Origin: Bettongia penicillata ogilbyi
Lineage: Eukaryota; Chordata; Mammalia; Diprotodontia; Potoroidae
NCBI GenBank assembly: GCA_023548195.1
Contig: JAJHZJ010000121.1
Location: 2,790,220 to 2,854,219 of the forward strand
DNA length: 64,000 nucleotides
Direction of reading: 5' to 3'
Positions 54,131 through 64,000 of this stretch are shown here, piece after piece. Position 1 is the first letter of the stretch, and each line of letters starts with the position of its first letter. A program made the translations under genes and the position numbers. The notes under the pieces are model-generated. The model ran no database searches. It saw only the letters and a program-made list of their open reading frames with translations, and was not told the DNA's origin.

Positions 54131-54825
54131 TTGACTCATATCTTAGCATCTGAAATACTATGAATTAGCTGTAATAGACTGTAGCGTACAGTATTTGGGT
54201 GGTCTTGCAGAAGAACAGGACATCTTTTTCTTGACCTCTTCCAATGATCGGTCCATGCCCACAGGATTCTAATTATCTCAGATTCTTCATGGAACTCAAA
54301 ACCTCCCTGCTTCTCCCAGCACTTAAACCTTCTACTTGACCCTATACCACATCTCTTCGTCAAACTATCATCTGCTATTGAGTCACACTTCAGATCTGTC
54401 CCCTGCCTCCTGCTCATCTGCTTAACCTACCATGTCAATTTACCATCCCTTGACTTTGCGTTACTCCTTCCCCACCCACCCCTCCAGTCTTGTCTCCTCC
54501 CTCCCCAGCCTCAGCTTTTCTCTGCTTTCTGACTTAAAAAGTCTCAGCCTAAAATATGGGAGACTCCCAGCACTAAAGCCAAAGGTAGGTTTTGCCCTCA
54601 GTCCCCCTGCAAGTGTAATGAGGGGAGAACATGCTTCACTGGCTTGGAGTCAGAGTTATTTGTGGAGATGAGAAAGCCTGATTTGAGATGTCAGAGGAAA
54701 ACAGGTATAAAGGGATAGTAGCAGTGGTGATTATGGCACAGCAAGAAAGCCTGGCCAGTCACACTTCTCTCTGGCCCTGAACCTTTTCAGAATAGGAATC
54801 CGGTCTTATGTTTAGATAAAAGTCA
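54131..54825. other. Unassigned sequence
   Basis: C/T-rich in part (54430-54540). Nothing recognised with confidence. Confidence 0.4.
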
Positions 54826-55134
54826 ATGGGTAGCCTGATGTCCAAGCATGTAGGAAAGAAAAGTTCTCTAACTGTAATGAATCCTCCACAGACTGCTTTT
54901 TCTTTTTTGAAAGGGAGGATCTGGCCATATATCTACCATTCAGGTTTGTTCTGTCTACTGTTGTACCACAAGTATCCTTGCTACGTCAAAAAGAATTTGA
55001 GGAAGACCCACAGGATATTGGATAGAACCCCTGTGTTGTACAACATCAACAGGCAAGTAAAAGTTTCGATCTGTTTCCTTGGAGAGAATGTCCACATCCA
55101 TGAGACAGACCAAAGACCATTTAAGTACCGTTAA
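54826..55134 (+). CDS. 102-codon open frame of unknown status
   Basis: The frame starts MGSLMSKHVGKKSSLTV. Later it reads YHKYPCYVKKNLRKTHRI and VLYNINRQVKVSICFLGE, and it stops at 55132 just before AATAAA (55147-55152). The amino-acid mix looks protein-like and the signal position would suit a terminal exon. I recognise no domain or splice partner, and a frame of this length arises by chance at this base composition. I treat it as probably non-coding. Confidence 0.12.
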   Translation: MGSLMSKHVGKKSSLTVMNPPQTAFSFLKGRIWPYIYHSGLFCLLLYHKYPCYVKKNLRKTHRILDRTPVLYNINRQVKVSICFLGENVHIHETDQRPFKYR

Positions 55135-55740
55135 ATCCTTTTTCATAATAAATGACGTATGAATATAGGTATTGCCAGAGGTTTGGAGAGAGGAGCGGAG
55201 GTGAAGGCTGGAATTATGTATATGTATATATGGCGGTGGTGGGTCGGGTCATCCTGTCTGTTCCTTGCTGACTCCTTAGAGTAAGTAGCAGTGGTTAGCT
55301 CAGTCCTGTTGTAATAGCAATGGAAGGCCGAAATTATAATGACCGAGTTTGGCCTTGGAGAGAACTGAGAAAACGTACATCCTTCCTTCATGGCCGAGGT
55401 GGCACTATGGATATGTCATATTGCAGGTACTTTCAGATACAATAGATACGTTAGTTTTTCTGAACTACTTCCCTTTCCCCCTTAAAAATCTTTGTCATAA
55501 GGGATGACTTACTGGGAAGGAAAGAAGGGATAGATATTTTTAGAAATTCATGTTATGCAAAAACAAAGGGCTTAATTTTTAAAAGATTAAAATAGCATAA
55601 TAAACCAGTTTATTTTCATCCTTGTATTTTTTAAACAATTTCAGTTGACATTTTTATTTTGCATTACCTGTTTCCCAATGTATTTCTCTCCCATCCCATT
55701 CCAAATTTTTTTTTTGTTTTTTGCAAATTATTTTAAATAG
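55135..55740. other. Unassigned sequence
   Basis: No repeat recognised. 55620-55740 is T-rich and weakly L1-end-like. Confidence 0.4.
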
Positions 55741-55746
55741 GGGTTA

Positions 55747-55806
55747 AACACACACACACAGTCACACACACACAGACACACACACACATACACACACACA
55801 CACACA
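55747..55806 (+). repeat. (CA)n microsatellite
   Basis: About 60 bp of CA with four single-base interruptions (gt, ag, at). Confidence 0.97.
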
Positions 55807-57110
55807 ATAAAACCAAAATCCCAGATGTTAAAGAAATTCAACAGGATAGAGGGGTAAAGGAGCTGTCTTGCTATCAAAAGCATTGCCACAAATGAGCCCT
55901 CTCAGGTTGGTCTCCATCTCCTTCCACCCTCCTCCCCCCATCCCCCCCAACATGCCCATTCTCCTGTCCATGCTTTGCAAGCAGTCAGGCAAGTGGGTTC
56001 CTAGCTGTATCACCCTCCTACATGGCAATGCTTTGCCCAGGGTGCCTGCTGGGAGGGAAATTGACAAGTATAGCATGCTCTTACTCAATTTCACTCACAG
56101 CAGGTAAAGTACTTCCAAGCAGCAGAGCAGCACGGACAGACTTCCCAGTCTCAAGCCCAGGGTGGCCTGCTTAAAAAAAAATTCTGCTCACAACACCTTT
56201 ACTAGTTTCCGAGATCCATTAGAGGCCCACGGTCTATTGTGTGACCCTAGGCACAAATCATTAAAATGTCAAGCCTGGTATAGCTACCCAACACTCTCCC
56301 AGAGAAGGCCCTGATGGATACCAGGGAAGTTTTCTCTGACTTTATTACCCATCTTCCTACCTGAGATTTATTGTCTTGGTTTACAAACTATAGCTATACA
56401 CTTCCAGCTTCAATCACATTTTTGCCCTTTAACTGCCCCCAATTAACTCAGCTCCTCTGGTCTATCCACACACCCCATGTAAGGCAGACCGTACGTAGCA
56501 CTGCACTTTGCCCGGCATGTAACCATAAAACCAACCCGTCCCATGTATGGCACAAGGTAGGGAAATAGCTTTCAGAATAAGTGACCCAGGGTGTGGTGCA
56601 GTCCTTTGTCTTCCAGGGGAAAGATGGCCCTTTACCCACTTTCTGAATGAAAGACTCATTTGTCTTTCTAGTTGACCCTAGCATCCCTAGCATCACAAAT
56701 TTGATTCTACATCTCTACTCAAAAGGAAAGGGGTTTTTTTGGCTTTTTTTTTTTTTACCTTTTCTGTGAGAAAGAGCAATCTTTTCATTCCCTTAAATCT
56801 TGGAAATCACCCAAGGAAAAGTCCATGCATCCCAAGGGCTACTTTTTCAGCTCCAGATGTGATTCTGAGTTAGAAATGCCCAAAGAAGGAAAGACTTGCT
56901 GATAATGAAATTACAGAGTGAAATGGGGAGGGGGGGAATTATTGTTATCTGTATGTTCTTCATAGCTAAGAAGAATTCAGACAACTCCCTGAAGACAGGG
57001 AGGACTAGGGAAGAGAGGGTGTGACCATACCAGTCAGTTTAGGTATTTACGAGATCTGACTTCCAGAGTTTCAAAATTCTGATCTACTGGTTTAGAAGGC
57101 CCTGTGTTGC
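55807..57110. other. Unassigned sequence
   Basis: About 1.3 kb with no recognised repeat or gene. There is a T-run at 56738-56754. Confidence 0.4.
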
Positions 57111-57111
57111 T

Positions 57112-57365
57112 AATATTCAGTCATTTGAGTTGTGTCTCACTCTTCATGAGCCCATTTGGGGTTTTCTTAGCAAAGAAACTGGAGTAGTTTGCCATTTCCC
57201 TCTCCAGCTCATTTTATAGATGAGAAAACTAAGGCAAACAGGATTAAGTGACTTGTCTATGATCACACAGCTAGAAAGAATCTAAGGCCATATTTGAACT
57301 GAGAAATATGAGTCTTCCTGACTCCAGGCTAGGCATTCTATCTACTGCACCACTTAGTTGACCCT
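57112..57365 (-). mobile_element. Full-length RTE-tailed SINE
   Basis: Reverse complement: 'ttcagtcatttgagttgtgt' (tail), 'gtttgccatttccctctcc', 'gatgagaaaactaaggcaaa', 'gtcttcctgactccaggcta', 'gcaccacttagttgaccc' (head). Confidence 0.93.
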
Positions 57366-58029
57366 AGAAGGCCCTGTATTATAACAAAAAGACTAGAAAA
57401 AGTAACTGTATTTATTATTATACCTAGGATCTCCTGAATTGCATATGCTTGGGGGGCAGGGAAGGTCATTCATTGCTTTAGTAAGCACCTATTCCAAGGA
57501 TGGGGTAGGCTGCCCTGTGTTTGCACAACATAGCTGCCTCTAATTCAGAAGAAAATGGCGTGTAGCTTGACCCAAAGCATCCGTCTATCAGATGGACTGG
57601 ACTAACTCTGCAGTTTAAAAGTCTTCCAAACCCAGGGCCTGCAAGGCATTTGATGTTACTCTGCCCCTAGGCAGGGCTGCCTAGAAACTTTGTGACCTGA
57701 AACCTGTAGCTTGCCCCTAGCTATTCTGTAAAGAGCTGCCTGTCCTTTTGCCTCTGGCCCTTCCATCCTCAGCCTTTACCTACCCAGCACTGAGCTCTTT
57801 ATTAATATGCTTTTGATAGTCCTCCTGCTCTAGACTCCAATCAGTCAGCTAGCTGTTTTCAGTTCCAGGGTTTGATGGACTGAAAAATCTCAATCTTCTT
57901 GCTTTACCCTCCACCCTTCCCATGCCCTTTCCTCTCTCCCACACCCCATCCAAAGCCTGTGACCATGTTGGAATGCACCTTTTGACTTGCACTGCTGGCT
58001 TCCCTTTGGGGCCATTCACACAGAATAAC
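57366..58029. other. Unassigned sequence
   Basis: Nothing recognised. Confidence 0.4.
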
Positions 58030-58215
58030 AATGATGATGGTTATAACTGACTTTTATATACTGCTTCCTATATGCTGGTCACTGTACCAAATGCTTTACA
58101 ATTATTCTCTCATTTGATTCCCACAACTACTCTGGGAGGTAGGTGGTATTGTTATCCCCGCTGCTAAGTACTTATCGGAACTCACATATTCCTGACTCTT
58201 TCTATCGAAGTGTGC
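58030..58215 (-). mobile_element. MIR/THER1-type CORE-SINE
   Basis: 'ttatatactgcttcctatat', 'caaatgctttacaattattc', 'ctcatttgattcccacaac', 'gggaggtaggtggtattg' with 'ttatcccc'. Confidence 0.75.
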
Positions 58216-58970
58216 TGCTCCCCCAAGACAAGACCAGCCCTGCTAGGACATTTACTTTGAGCTGATTGTCCATTAGTGGTGAAGGGTCTTCACCCAGCCG
58301 TCCTTCTCACTTCTCTTATGCCTGACAGCATGGATTTTGGCTGTAATTATGTCTCAAAGTGCTAAGGTGGAAAAGGTACTTATTGTTTATTTACGGAAAT
58401 ATGTACAAGTATTTTTTTAAAAAGATAACTCTTGCAAAATTCTTCAAATCTAGAACATTGAACTGTTAAGGATGTATGCTGTCATTAAAGACTTTATCAT
58501 AGTCAAGGCAATTGTTAAACTTCAAAGAGGAAAACATTTGGGTTATAAACACTAATATCAGGAACTGATGCTTCAAAACATTCTGTTACCATCTTTAATA
58601 CTGAGCATGTGTGTGAAGTAGGTACACAATACATCTGCTGTTAAAGAAATCCCGAATTAAATCATATGAATAAAAATAATTAAAGATTGAATATTAAAAA
58701 AAGGTTAAATTGGAGCCAAAGAATCTAAAATTTCTTCTTGAAGTATTCCAGGCACACCACTCAAAATGATAGTAGAATTAGGACTGTTTCTGTAGTGAGT
58801 TAAAACAAATAGAAAGCAGTGGTGTACCAATGAGTTTGAAAATAACCTGACTCTAATTTTAGTAAAACTGGGCTTTAAAGGAAAATTTCTGGAACTTCAG
58901 AGTACTTTCCAATCCAATTCACATTCAGTAAGTACTTTCTATGTACAAAACACTGTGGTAGAAGTAAAGA
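58216..58970. other. Unassigned A/T-rich sequence
   Basis: Nothing recognised. Confidence 0.4.
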
Positions 58971-58974
58971 ATGA

Positions 58975-59112
58975 AAGAAGGGAAGGAAGAAAGGAAGAAA
59001 AGAAGGAAGGAAGGAAGGAAGGAAGGAAGGAAGGAAGGAAGGAAGGAAGGAAGGAAGGAAGGAAGGAAGGAAGAGAAGGGAGGAGGGAGGAAGGGAGGAA
59101 GGGAGGGAGGAG
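58975..59112 (+). repeat. (GGAA)n microsatellite
   Basis: About 19 uninterrupted GGAA units (58999-59073) lie inside a longer G/A-only stretch ending in GGGAGG blocks. Open frames over it are artefacts. Confidence 0.97.
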
Positions 59113-59200
59113 ACAAGCATTTATCAAGTGCTTACTGTGTGCTCAGCATTGTGCTAAGCTCACACAGAATGAGGATGTTACAGATCCATTCAGTGTTAAC
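59113..59200 (-). mobile_element. L2/MIR 3'-end fragment
   Basis: 'agcatttatcaagtgcttac', 'tgtgctcagcattgtgctaa'. Reverse complement of the shared L2/MIR terminus, directly after the GGAA tract. Confidence 0.65.
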
Positions 59201-59535
59201 TTTAAATGGCATGCTGTTCATTTCTGTCTTCTTTGTCCTTTGGCTTCAGTAACCCTCTTTTCTTTCCTTCTTTTTTGACCCTATTATTAATGACCCCCTT
59301 TCTCCATTGCACTCCTCCCTTCAAAATAAAAAAAAAATATGAAAAGGATAAACAAAATCCCTGGGCCAAACAAACCCAAATGTTTGTTACATCTCCTGTT
59401 TGACCGCCTCGCCTCTCTGTCAGTCACAGAGCATGCTTTATCACTGATTCTCTGGAATCATGACTGTTCATTGCATTAATTCAACTTCTTAAGTCTTTTG
59501 AAGTCGTTTTTCTTTACAGCGTTATTGTTATTGAA
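59201..59535. other. Unassigned sequence
   Basis: Nothing recognised apart from an A-run near 59330. Confidence 0.4.
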
Positions 59536-59539
59536 TAAA

Positions 59540-59712
59540 TTGTTCTATTATTTCTACTCAGTTCCTTTGGGATCAGTTCATATGAGTCTTCCTAGGCGTC
59601 TCTGAAATCACTCTTTTCATCTTACTATGTAATAATATTCCATGACACTTGTGTACCATAATTTGCTTGGCCATTCGCCATTTGAGGGTCACTCCCCCTA
59701 GTTTCAAGTTAT
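59540..59712 (-). mobile_element. L1 3' UTR fragment
   Basis: 'gatcagttcatatgagtctt', 'cctaggcgtctctgaaatca', 'taataatattccatgacac' and 'cataatttgcttggccatt' match the antisense L1 3' UTR also seen at 13195. Confidence 0.75.
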
Positions 59713-59741
59713 TTGTCAGTAACAAGCATCTTAAAAACAAT

Positions 59742-59850
59742 GAGCATGAACTTGGACAGACTTCAAGATAGTGAAGGGTACAGGAACCTGGTGTACTATG
59801 GTCCAAAGGGTCATGAAATGTTGGACACAACTAAGTGACTGAACAACTCC
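59742..59850 (+). mobile_element. RTE/BovB-type LINE 3' terminus
   Basis: 'gagcatgaacttggacagac', 'gtgtactatggtccaaaggg', 'acacaactaagtgactgaac'. The order equals the 3' end of BovB-type elements (atggacatgagtttgag, then catggggtcgcaaagagtcgg, then gactgagcgactgaac). The last 30 bases are the tail carried by the SINEs here. Confidence 0.65.
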
Positions 59851-60179
59851 TACATAAATATTTTTGCCTCTTTTTTGTCTCTGATCTCTTTGTGGCTATC
59901 CCTCTCCACTAGCATAAACTTCAAAGGCCTTTCCCCTCTTCCCTTACTGTGAGAAATTGTTTGTAAAATATTTTGAAGCCTTCAAATGAAAAGTGGTATA
60001 TAAAACTGCTGGCATTGTTATCACTTATCATGACTTGAACGACAGTTAGCACCAAGCAAAAATAGATAAATCCCTGCTTATTTTCAGTCTAAAAAAAGAG
60101 ACAAAACATATGCCCATCAGTGGGTGGGTAATTCTCTGTGCTGCTATGTGCTTAAGACCTTATCTTCACTGCAAATAAA
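59851..60179. other. Unassigned sequence
   Basis: Nothing recognised. Confidence 0.4.
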
Positions 60180-60368
60180 CTGGTGCAGTGGAAAAAACCC
60201 TGGATTTGGAGTCTGAGGATTTGGGTACCAATCCTGATTGCCACTTATTATTTGTTTGCCCTTGGGGCAAATCATTTCTCTCTCTGGCCTCAGTTTCCTC
60301 ATTGATCAAAGGAAGAGTTGGAGCTAAATGACCTCTCAGCTGTCTTCTAGGTTCTACTCCATGATGTT
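60180..60368 (+). mobile_element. MIR-type SINE with L3/CR1-like tail
   Basis: 'tggtgcagtggaaaaaaccc', 'tttgggtaccaatcctgatt', 'ggcctcagtttcctcattga', 'gagctaaatgacctctcagc'. Confidence 0.8.
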
Positions 60369-60674
60369 GTGTCATTAAGTGTCTAAACACATACCTATTA
60401 GCAAGGTGTCAACCTAGCTTCAACAGTATGGCAAAACTAGGAGGTATTTTTGGTTTGTTTTAAAATGTTCACCCAAAGCACTAATATGGATTTGGAGATT
60501 TTGTTTCTTTTTTGCTTTAAAAAAAAAACCCAAAAACTCCAATGGAATTCCTTGAGAGATATACATGGTCTGAGAAGAGAGAGTTTGAGAGTGGACTTCA
60601 CCAGTCTTGGAAGTTACTTTGTGGCCAACCCAAAGTTTGATAGTCATCAAGCTCCCGACACTGACCTCCTAGAG
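60369..60674. other. Unassigned sequence
   Basis: Nothing recognised. Confidence 0.4.
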
Positions 60675-60750
60675 CAGGGATGGGGAAAGGTCACACCTGA
60701 GGACCTAGAGGGCCACATGTGGTCTGGAGACCACAGACTCCCCAATCCTG
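60675..60750. mobile_element. 76-bp palindromic hAT-like mini-element
   Basis: The ends CAGGGATGGGGA and TCCCCAATCCTG are inverted repeats, and most of the interior is also self-complementary around CCACATGTGG (60712-60721). 'aggacctagagggccacat' resembles ends of hAT elements with the CAGGGGTGGGGAACC terminus. Flanking 8-mers do not match. Confidence 0.5.
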
Positions 60751-61299
60751 TGAGAGACAGTTTAATAGCATGCTTCTTGAAAAAGGAAGAGGTATACACA
60801 AGCCTAGCAGCTGGAGCCATATCATGATGGAGGGAGGTCTGGAGATCAGACCTTTTTTCTTTTTTTTTAAATTTCTGGAGCACTAAAATAGAGAACTACA
60901 AATGAAGAAATTCCCTTTACCAATTAATCTTAGAGAATTGCCTGAGACTCTAAGAGGTTACATAACCAGAGACCTTCTAGGTTTTGAGGCTGATTATCTA
61001 TCCCCTTACGCAAGAAACATAGCTAAGCTTTATTTTGGACACTTTCCCAGAACAAAACTCTGGATTGAGAGTAATGATTCAAAGATCCAAAGAAGGAAAC
61101 TGAGCCACTTTGGGTCAGGCACTGTGGAGTCACTTGTGTGAACCCAGAGTCTTTGTCCCCCACCCCCACCCCAATGGTAGTAGTGAGGGGTGGGGAGGTT
61201 ACAAAAACTACAGCATCATCTTTGGCCCTTTCCTTTCCCTCCCCACTCCCCGCCATTAATCAGCTGCCAGTTGCCAACAGGTCTTGCGTCTATCACTTT
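60751..61299. other. Mostly unassigned, with a SINE remnant
   Basis: 60900-61010 resembles the reverse long-tail SINE ('cttagagaattgcctgagac', 'tctaagaggttacataacc'). The rest is not recognised. Confidence 0.4.
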
Positions 61300-61830
61300 C
61301 TCTGCACTGTTGTGGCTACCTCTCTAGTTCAAACTCTCATCATCATCTCCCTTTGCAACAAATTCCTCATTGGACTCCAGGATCTTGTTTTTTTCCCCTT
61401 TCCATTTTCCACTAATTGCCAAAACAACTAATCTAAAGTATGGCCGACCATATAACCCTCCTGGTGAAGAACCATCAATGACTCCTTATTGACTCTAGGA
61501 TAAAACATAAGTCCCCGAGTTTGCTAGTTATAGCCTTTCACAGTTCAATTCCAACAATCTTTCCAGGCTCATTATAAATTATTCTCTCTTACTCACCCTA
61601 TATTCCAGCCAAAATGGCCTAATTATTGTTCTCAGAACTTTGCATACTGTTCCCTACCTCCATACCTCACATAAGCTGTCCCCATCCTAGGAACAGCCTC
61701 CCAACTTCACTTCTTAGAATTCCTGGCTTTCTTCAAAACTCAGTTCACCTAACAATTCTTACATGAATTTTTCTGATCCTTCTAGTTCTTAGTTAATATT
61801 AGTTAATACTAATACTCTCTCTTAAATGCG
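61300..61830 (+). mobile_element. L2 LINE fragment
   Basis: 'ttgactctaggataaaacat', 'atagcctttcacagttcaat', 'ctatattccagccaaaatgg', 'tctgatccttctagttc'. About 530 bp of co-linear L2 3' region. Confidence 0.8.
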
Positions 61831-64000
61831 CTTTTCTACCAAAGAGAATGATCTTCAAATTGGAAAGGACAGATGAAAATTATTAAAGGCAAACCAAAAC
61901 CCAAGGTAAGGAAAAAGATGTTGAAGGGATCCCTTGGGGTCTGTCAAGTTCACATTCATTCATGACTAACCTTGTCCTGACCTCATCCTTTGCTTTCGTT
62001 TGTTTGTTGGTTTAGGGTTTTTTGGCTTTTGCTTCCCTCATACTTTTTCTCAGCTTCCCCAACAAGAGTCTGAAAATTAGCTCCTTCAATCAAGAAGTAA
62101 AGGAATTTTAGGGAAGGAACCTCCTCCAGACAGCAGCATCCAAGTTGTATTTGAAACTCTGCAGCAAATTAATTCTTTAGGTCTTCCACAGAGATGCCAT
62201 GCCAATCTGTCTTTCACCCTTTTGGCTCCTCAATCCTACGCATCTGACTTTACTGCTGGTTTGGGCGAAAGAGGCATGCTTCACCATCAAGCAAGCAAGG
62301 AAGCAAGAAATGAATATTTATTAAGTAGCAACCATCTTGTAAGCACTAATCTCTTGCCTCTCCAGATGCAAAGAAAAAAGTGAACCTATCCTAGGAATCT
62401 TATAACACTATCTCTTTCCAAACTGTTTGAAGAGACAAGAGTCAAGTTCACAGGATCTAGGAAGGTGACAAATAAGTACTTTGAAAATTTTCTACCAAAG
62501 TGAATGATCAGTCCCTCCCACATTCAGAATCTACTCCATACAAAAGCACTGTCCTCCTCTTAGCATGGAAATAATAACATGCACACATAGATCCTTGATT
62601 TCACTTTTATCCAGTGACTCTCACAAAGATATACACATTCCTGAGTTGGCCAGCCCAAGTAAGGCTTAGACACAGCATCCTTTGGCCTCTAATCCATGCC
62701 ACATCTCCCACATCTATGTAGCCATGTTTGATGTGGAGCATCCCATCTGTAAAGAGAGGTACGTGTGTATCTAATTGTCCCCAACTGCTATTTTCTCTCT
62801 TTGGGGTTGCTGTCTCTAAATCTTGCTTCCTGATCTCCAGTTTCCACCTTCTAGATTATTTCCCACTGCTTGTGGACATTCACTTTGAGACCTTCTGGCC
62901 TTTTCAATCGTTATAGCATTGTTTTGTGGGATGGTCTCCCGATCTGTAGTGCCCAGGCCTTTACCGACTTGGCAAAATTTTTAATCTTAGACAGAAAGGA
63001 CCTCTTTCAGGAATGTTGCCAAGCAAATGAAAATTTTACTGATATATAAACAGGTTTCTTTTCCTGAAGCAGGGGTTAGGGTCAAAAATTTGTGTCTTCC
63101 CAGTGAGATTTTTGTCTTTTATTCTAAATCTTCTTGCATTTTGCTGTGCGGGTGGCAATGCTTTTTTCTTTTTTAAGTTTTACTATTTGAGTTTACAATT
63201 TTTTCTTCTTATTGTATATTTAAGTTTTAAGAAAAAAGAAAGTCAAGACAAAAAATAAAATAAAAAAAGATTTTGTCTTTGTGATTTCATCAGACCATAT
63301 CAAAACTTTCTTAAATTGTAGGATAGAATGGAGAGTTTAGATAAGCAAATGGTTATAGAGATCTTGAAGGAGATTTCTTGAACATGGGTACTCACCTGAA
63401 AGTACAGGTTAGTTATTCAAACCCCCCATTACTTGGTGCAGATTTAATAGTTAATTTCTGGACCTTAATCAGCAGACTGTGTCTCCCCTCCCTCCACAGG
63501 ATGCCGATACATGAATCCTTATTGCCATTGTAATCAACCCTGCTTTCGTGGGCCTACTTCAACCTGGTTCTCCTCTCTGAAACTAGAAACACAGATCTAT
63601 TCTCAAGAAACTCTTCTAAATTCTAAAGCTTTTTCAACCAGCACTCTATCACCTTCTTATCTTAATAATAATAATCTGACTCTTCTCTGAACACAGCACA
63701 TTCCTTGTAACCCTATTCATTGGAAGTTATTCCTTTTCCCACTCCTCCAGACATAGGGTCAGGGAGAAGACTGGTACAGTCCTTGATGCACCCCTATTTT
63801 TTTTCATTTCTTCTCCCCCATTTTGGATTCATTCATCTAGCTTTGGCCTAGCATGCTGCTTTACTATATACCATTATAGAATCCCTGATCTGCAAATTCT
63901 CATTTCTGAGTATCTCCCAATATCTAATTCCTCTTTTCCTGTCTGCAAGCTGCTGAAAACAATGGAGAAAATAGTCATCTCCTCCTTTCCAAAATCAGAG
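61831..64000. other. Mostly unassigned sequence
   Basis: No gene. 62300-62355 may be an L2/MIR tail ('gaatatttattaagtagcaa'). 63590-64000 is C/T-rich and may be diverged LINE sequence, but I cannot name it. An A-rich tract lies at 63225-63270. Confidence 0.4.

Noticed and set aside
58875..59278. Overlapping Lys/Glu/Gly/Arg- and Pro/Ser/Phe/Leu-rich frames
   Set aside because: Artefact of the GGAA microsatellite.
1..64000. tRNA genes, rRNA, CRISPR arrays, bacterial-type operons
   Set aside because: SINE heads are tRNA-like but degraded, with no cloverleaf seen. No regularly spaced repeats with unique spacers exist, and base composition and repeats are mammalian.

Overview
This is mammalian nuclear DNA, almost certainly from a marsupial. 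The main evidence is the repeat content. There are many copies of the marsupial tRNA-headed SINE that begins near 'ggcagctaggtggcacagtgg' and ends in an RTE/BovB-type tail ('aagagtcagacatgactga'). L2 and MIR/CORE-SINE copies are dense. L3/CR1, RTE and L1 remnants are also present, along with L1-type elements that have marsupial-style ORF1 proteins. I cannot tell an American from an Australian marsupial by eye. I found no exon chain, CpG-island promoter of a host gene, tRNA, rRNA or CRISPR, so the window reads as intergenic or deep-intronic DNA built largely from transposable elements.

Layout. 1-8.2 kb: SINE, L2 and old L1 fragments, an A/T-rich microsatellite and a purine minisatellite (7.1-7.3 kb). 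8.3-10.2 kb: an RTE-like repeat and a long minus-strand L2 split by a SINE. 10.4-18.2 kb: MIR, L2, L1 3' ends, a first copy of a two-copy LTR family (14.6 kb), an RTE reverse-transcriptase C-terminus (15.4-16.0 kb), a second split L2 and an L3/CR1 piece. 19.2-21.1 kb: L1 3' UTR and L2. 22.3-25.3 kb: a full-length, ORF2-less L1 (HAL1-type) flanked by a perfect 15-bp target duplication. A 5'-truncated sibling follows at 25.6-26.95 kb. 28.7-29.4 kb: a solo retroviral LTR. 30.3-30.8 kb: the second copy of the two-copy LTR. 31.2-34.1 kb: SINE, MIR and hAT fragments.

34.1-41.8 kb is the most informative part. It is a four-level nest: an L2 contains HAL1-type copy A, which contains HAL1-type copy B, which contains a 987-bp solo LTR. 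Target-site duplications mark each of the three later insertions. 41.8-64 kb holds L3/CR1, an L1 ORF2 remnant (47.2-48.8 kb), RTE-derived SINEs inserted in and beside another SINE, hAT-like fragments, microsatellites, and several stretches with no recognisable repeat. One of those stretches carries a perfect-consensus CTCF core.

The elements form one dependency network. L1 reverse transcriptase presumably moved the ORF1-only L1 derivatives, which share its 3'-end sequence. RTE enzymes presumably moved the SINEs that share the RTE tail. No element in the window looks autonomous: ORF1 of the best-preserved copy has two in-frame stops, and the only L1 reverse-transcriptase remnant is degenerate.
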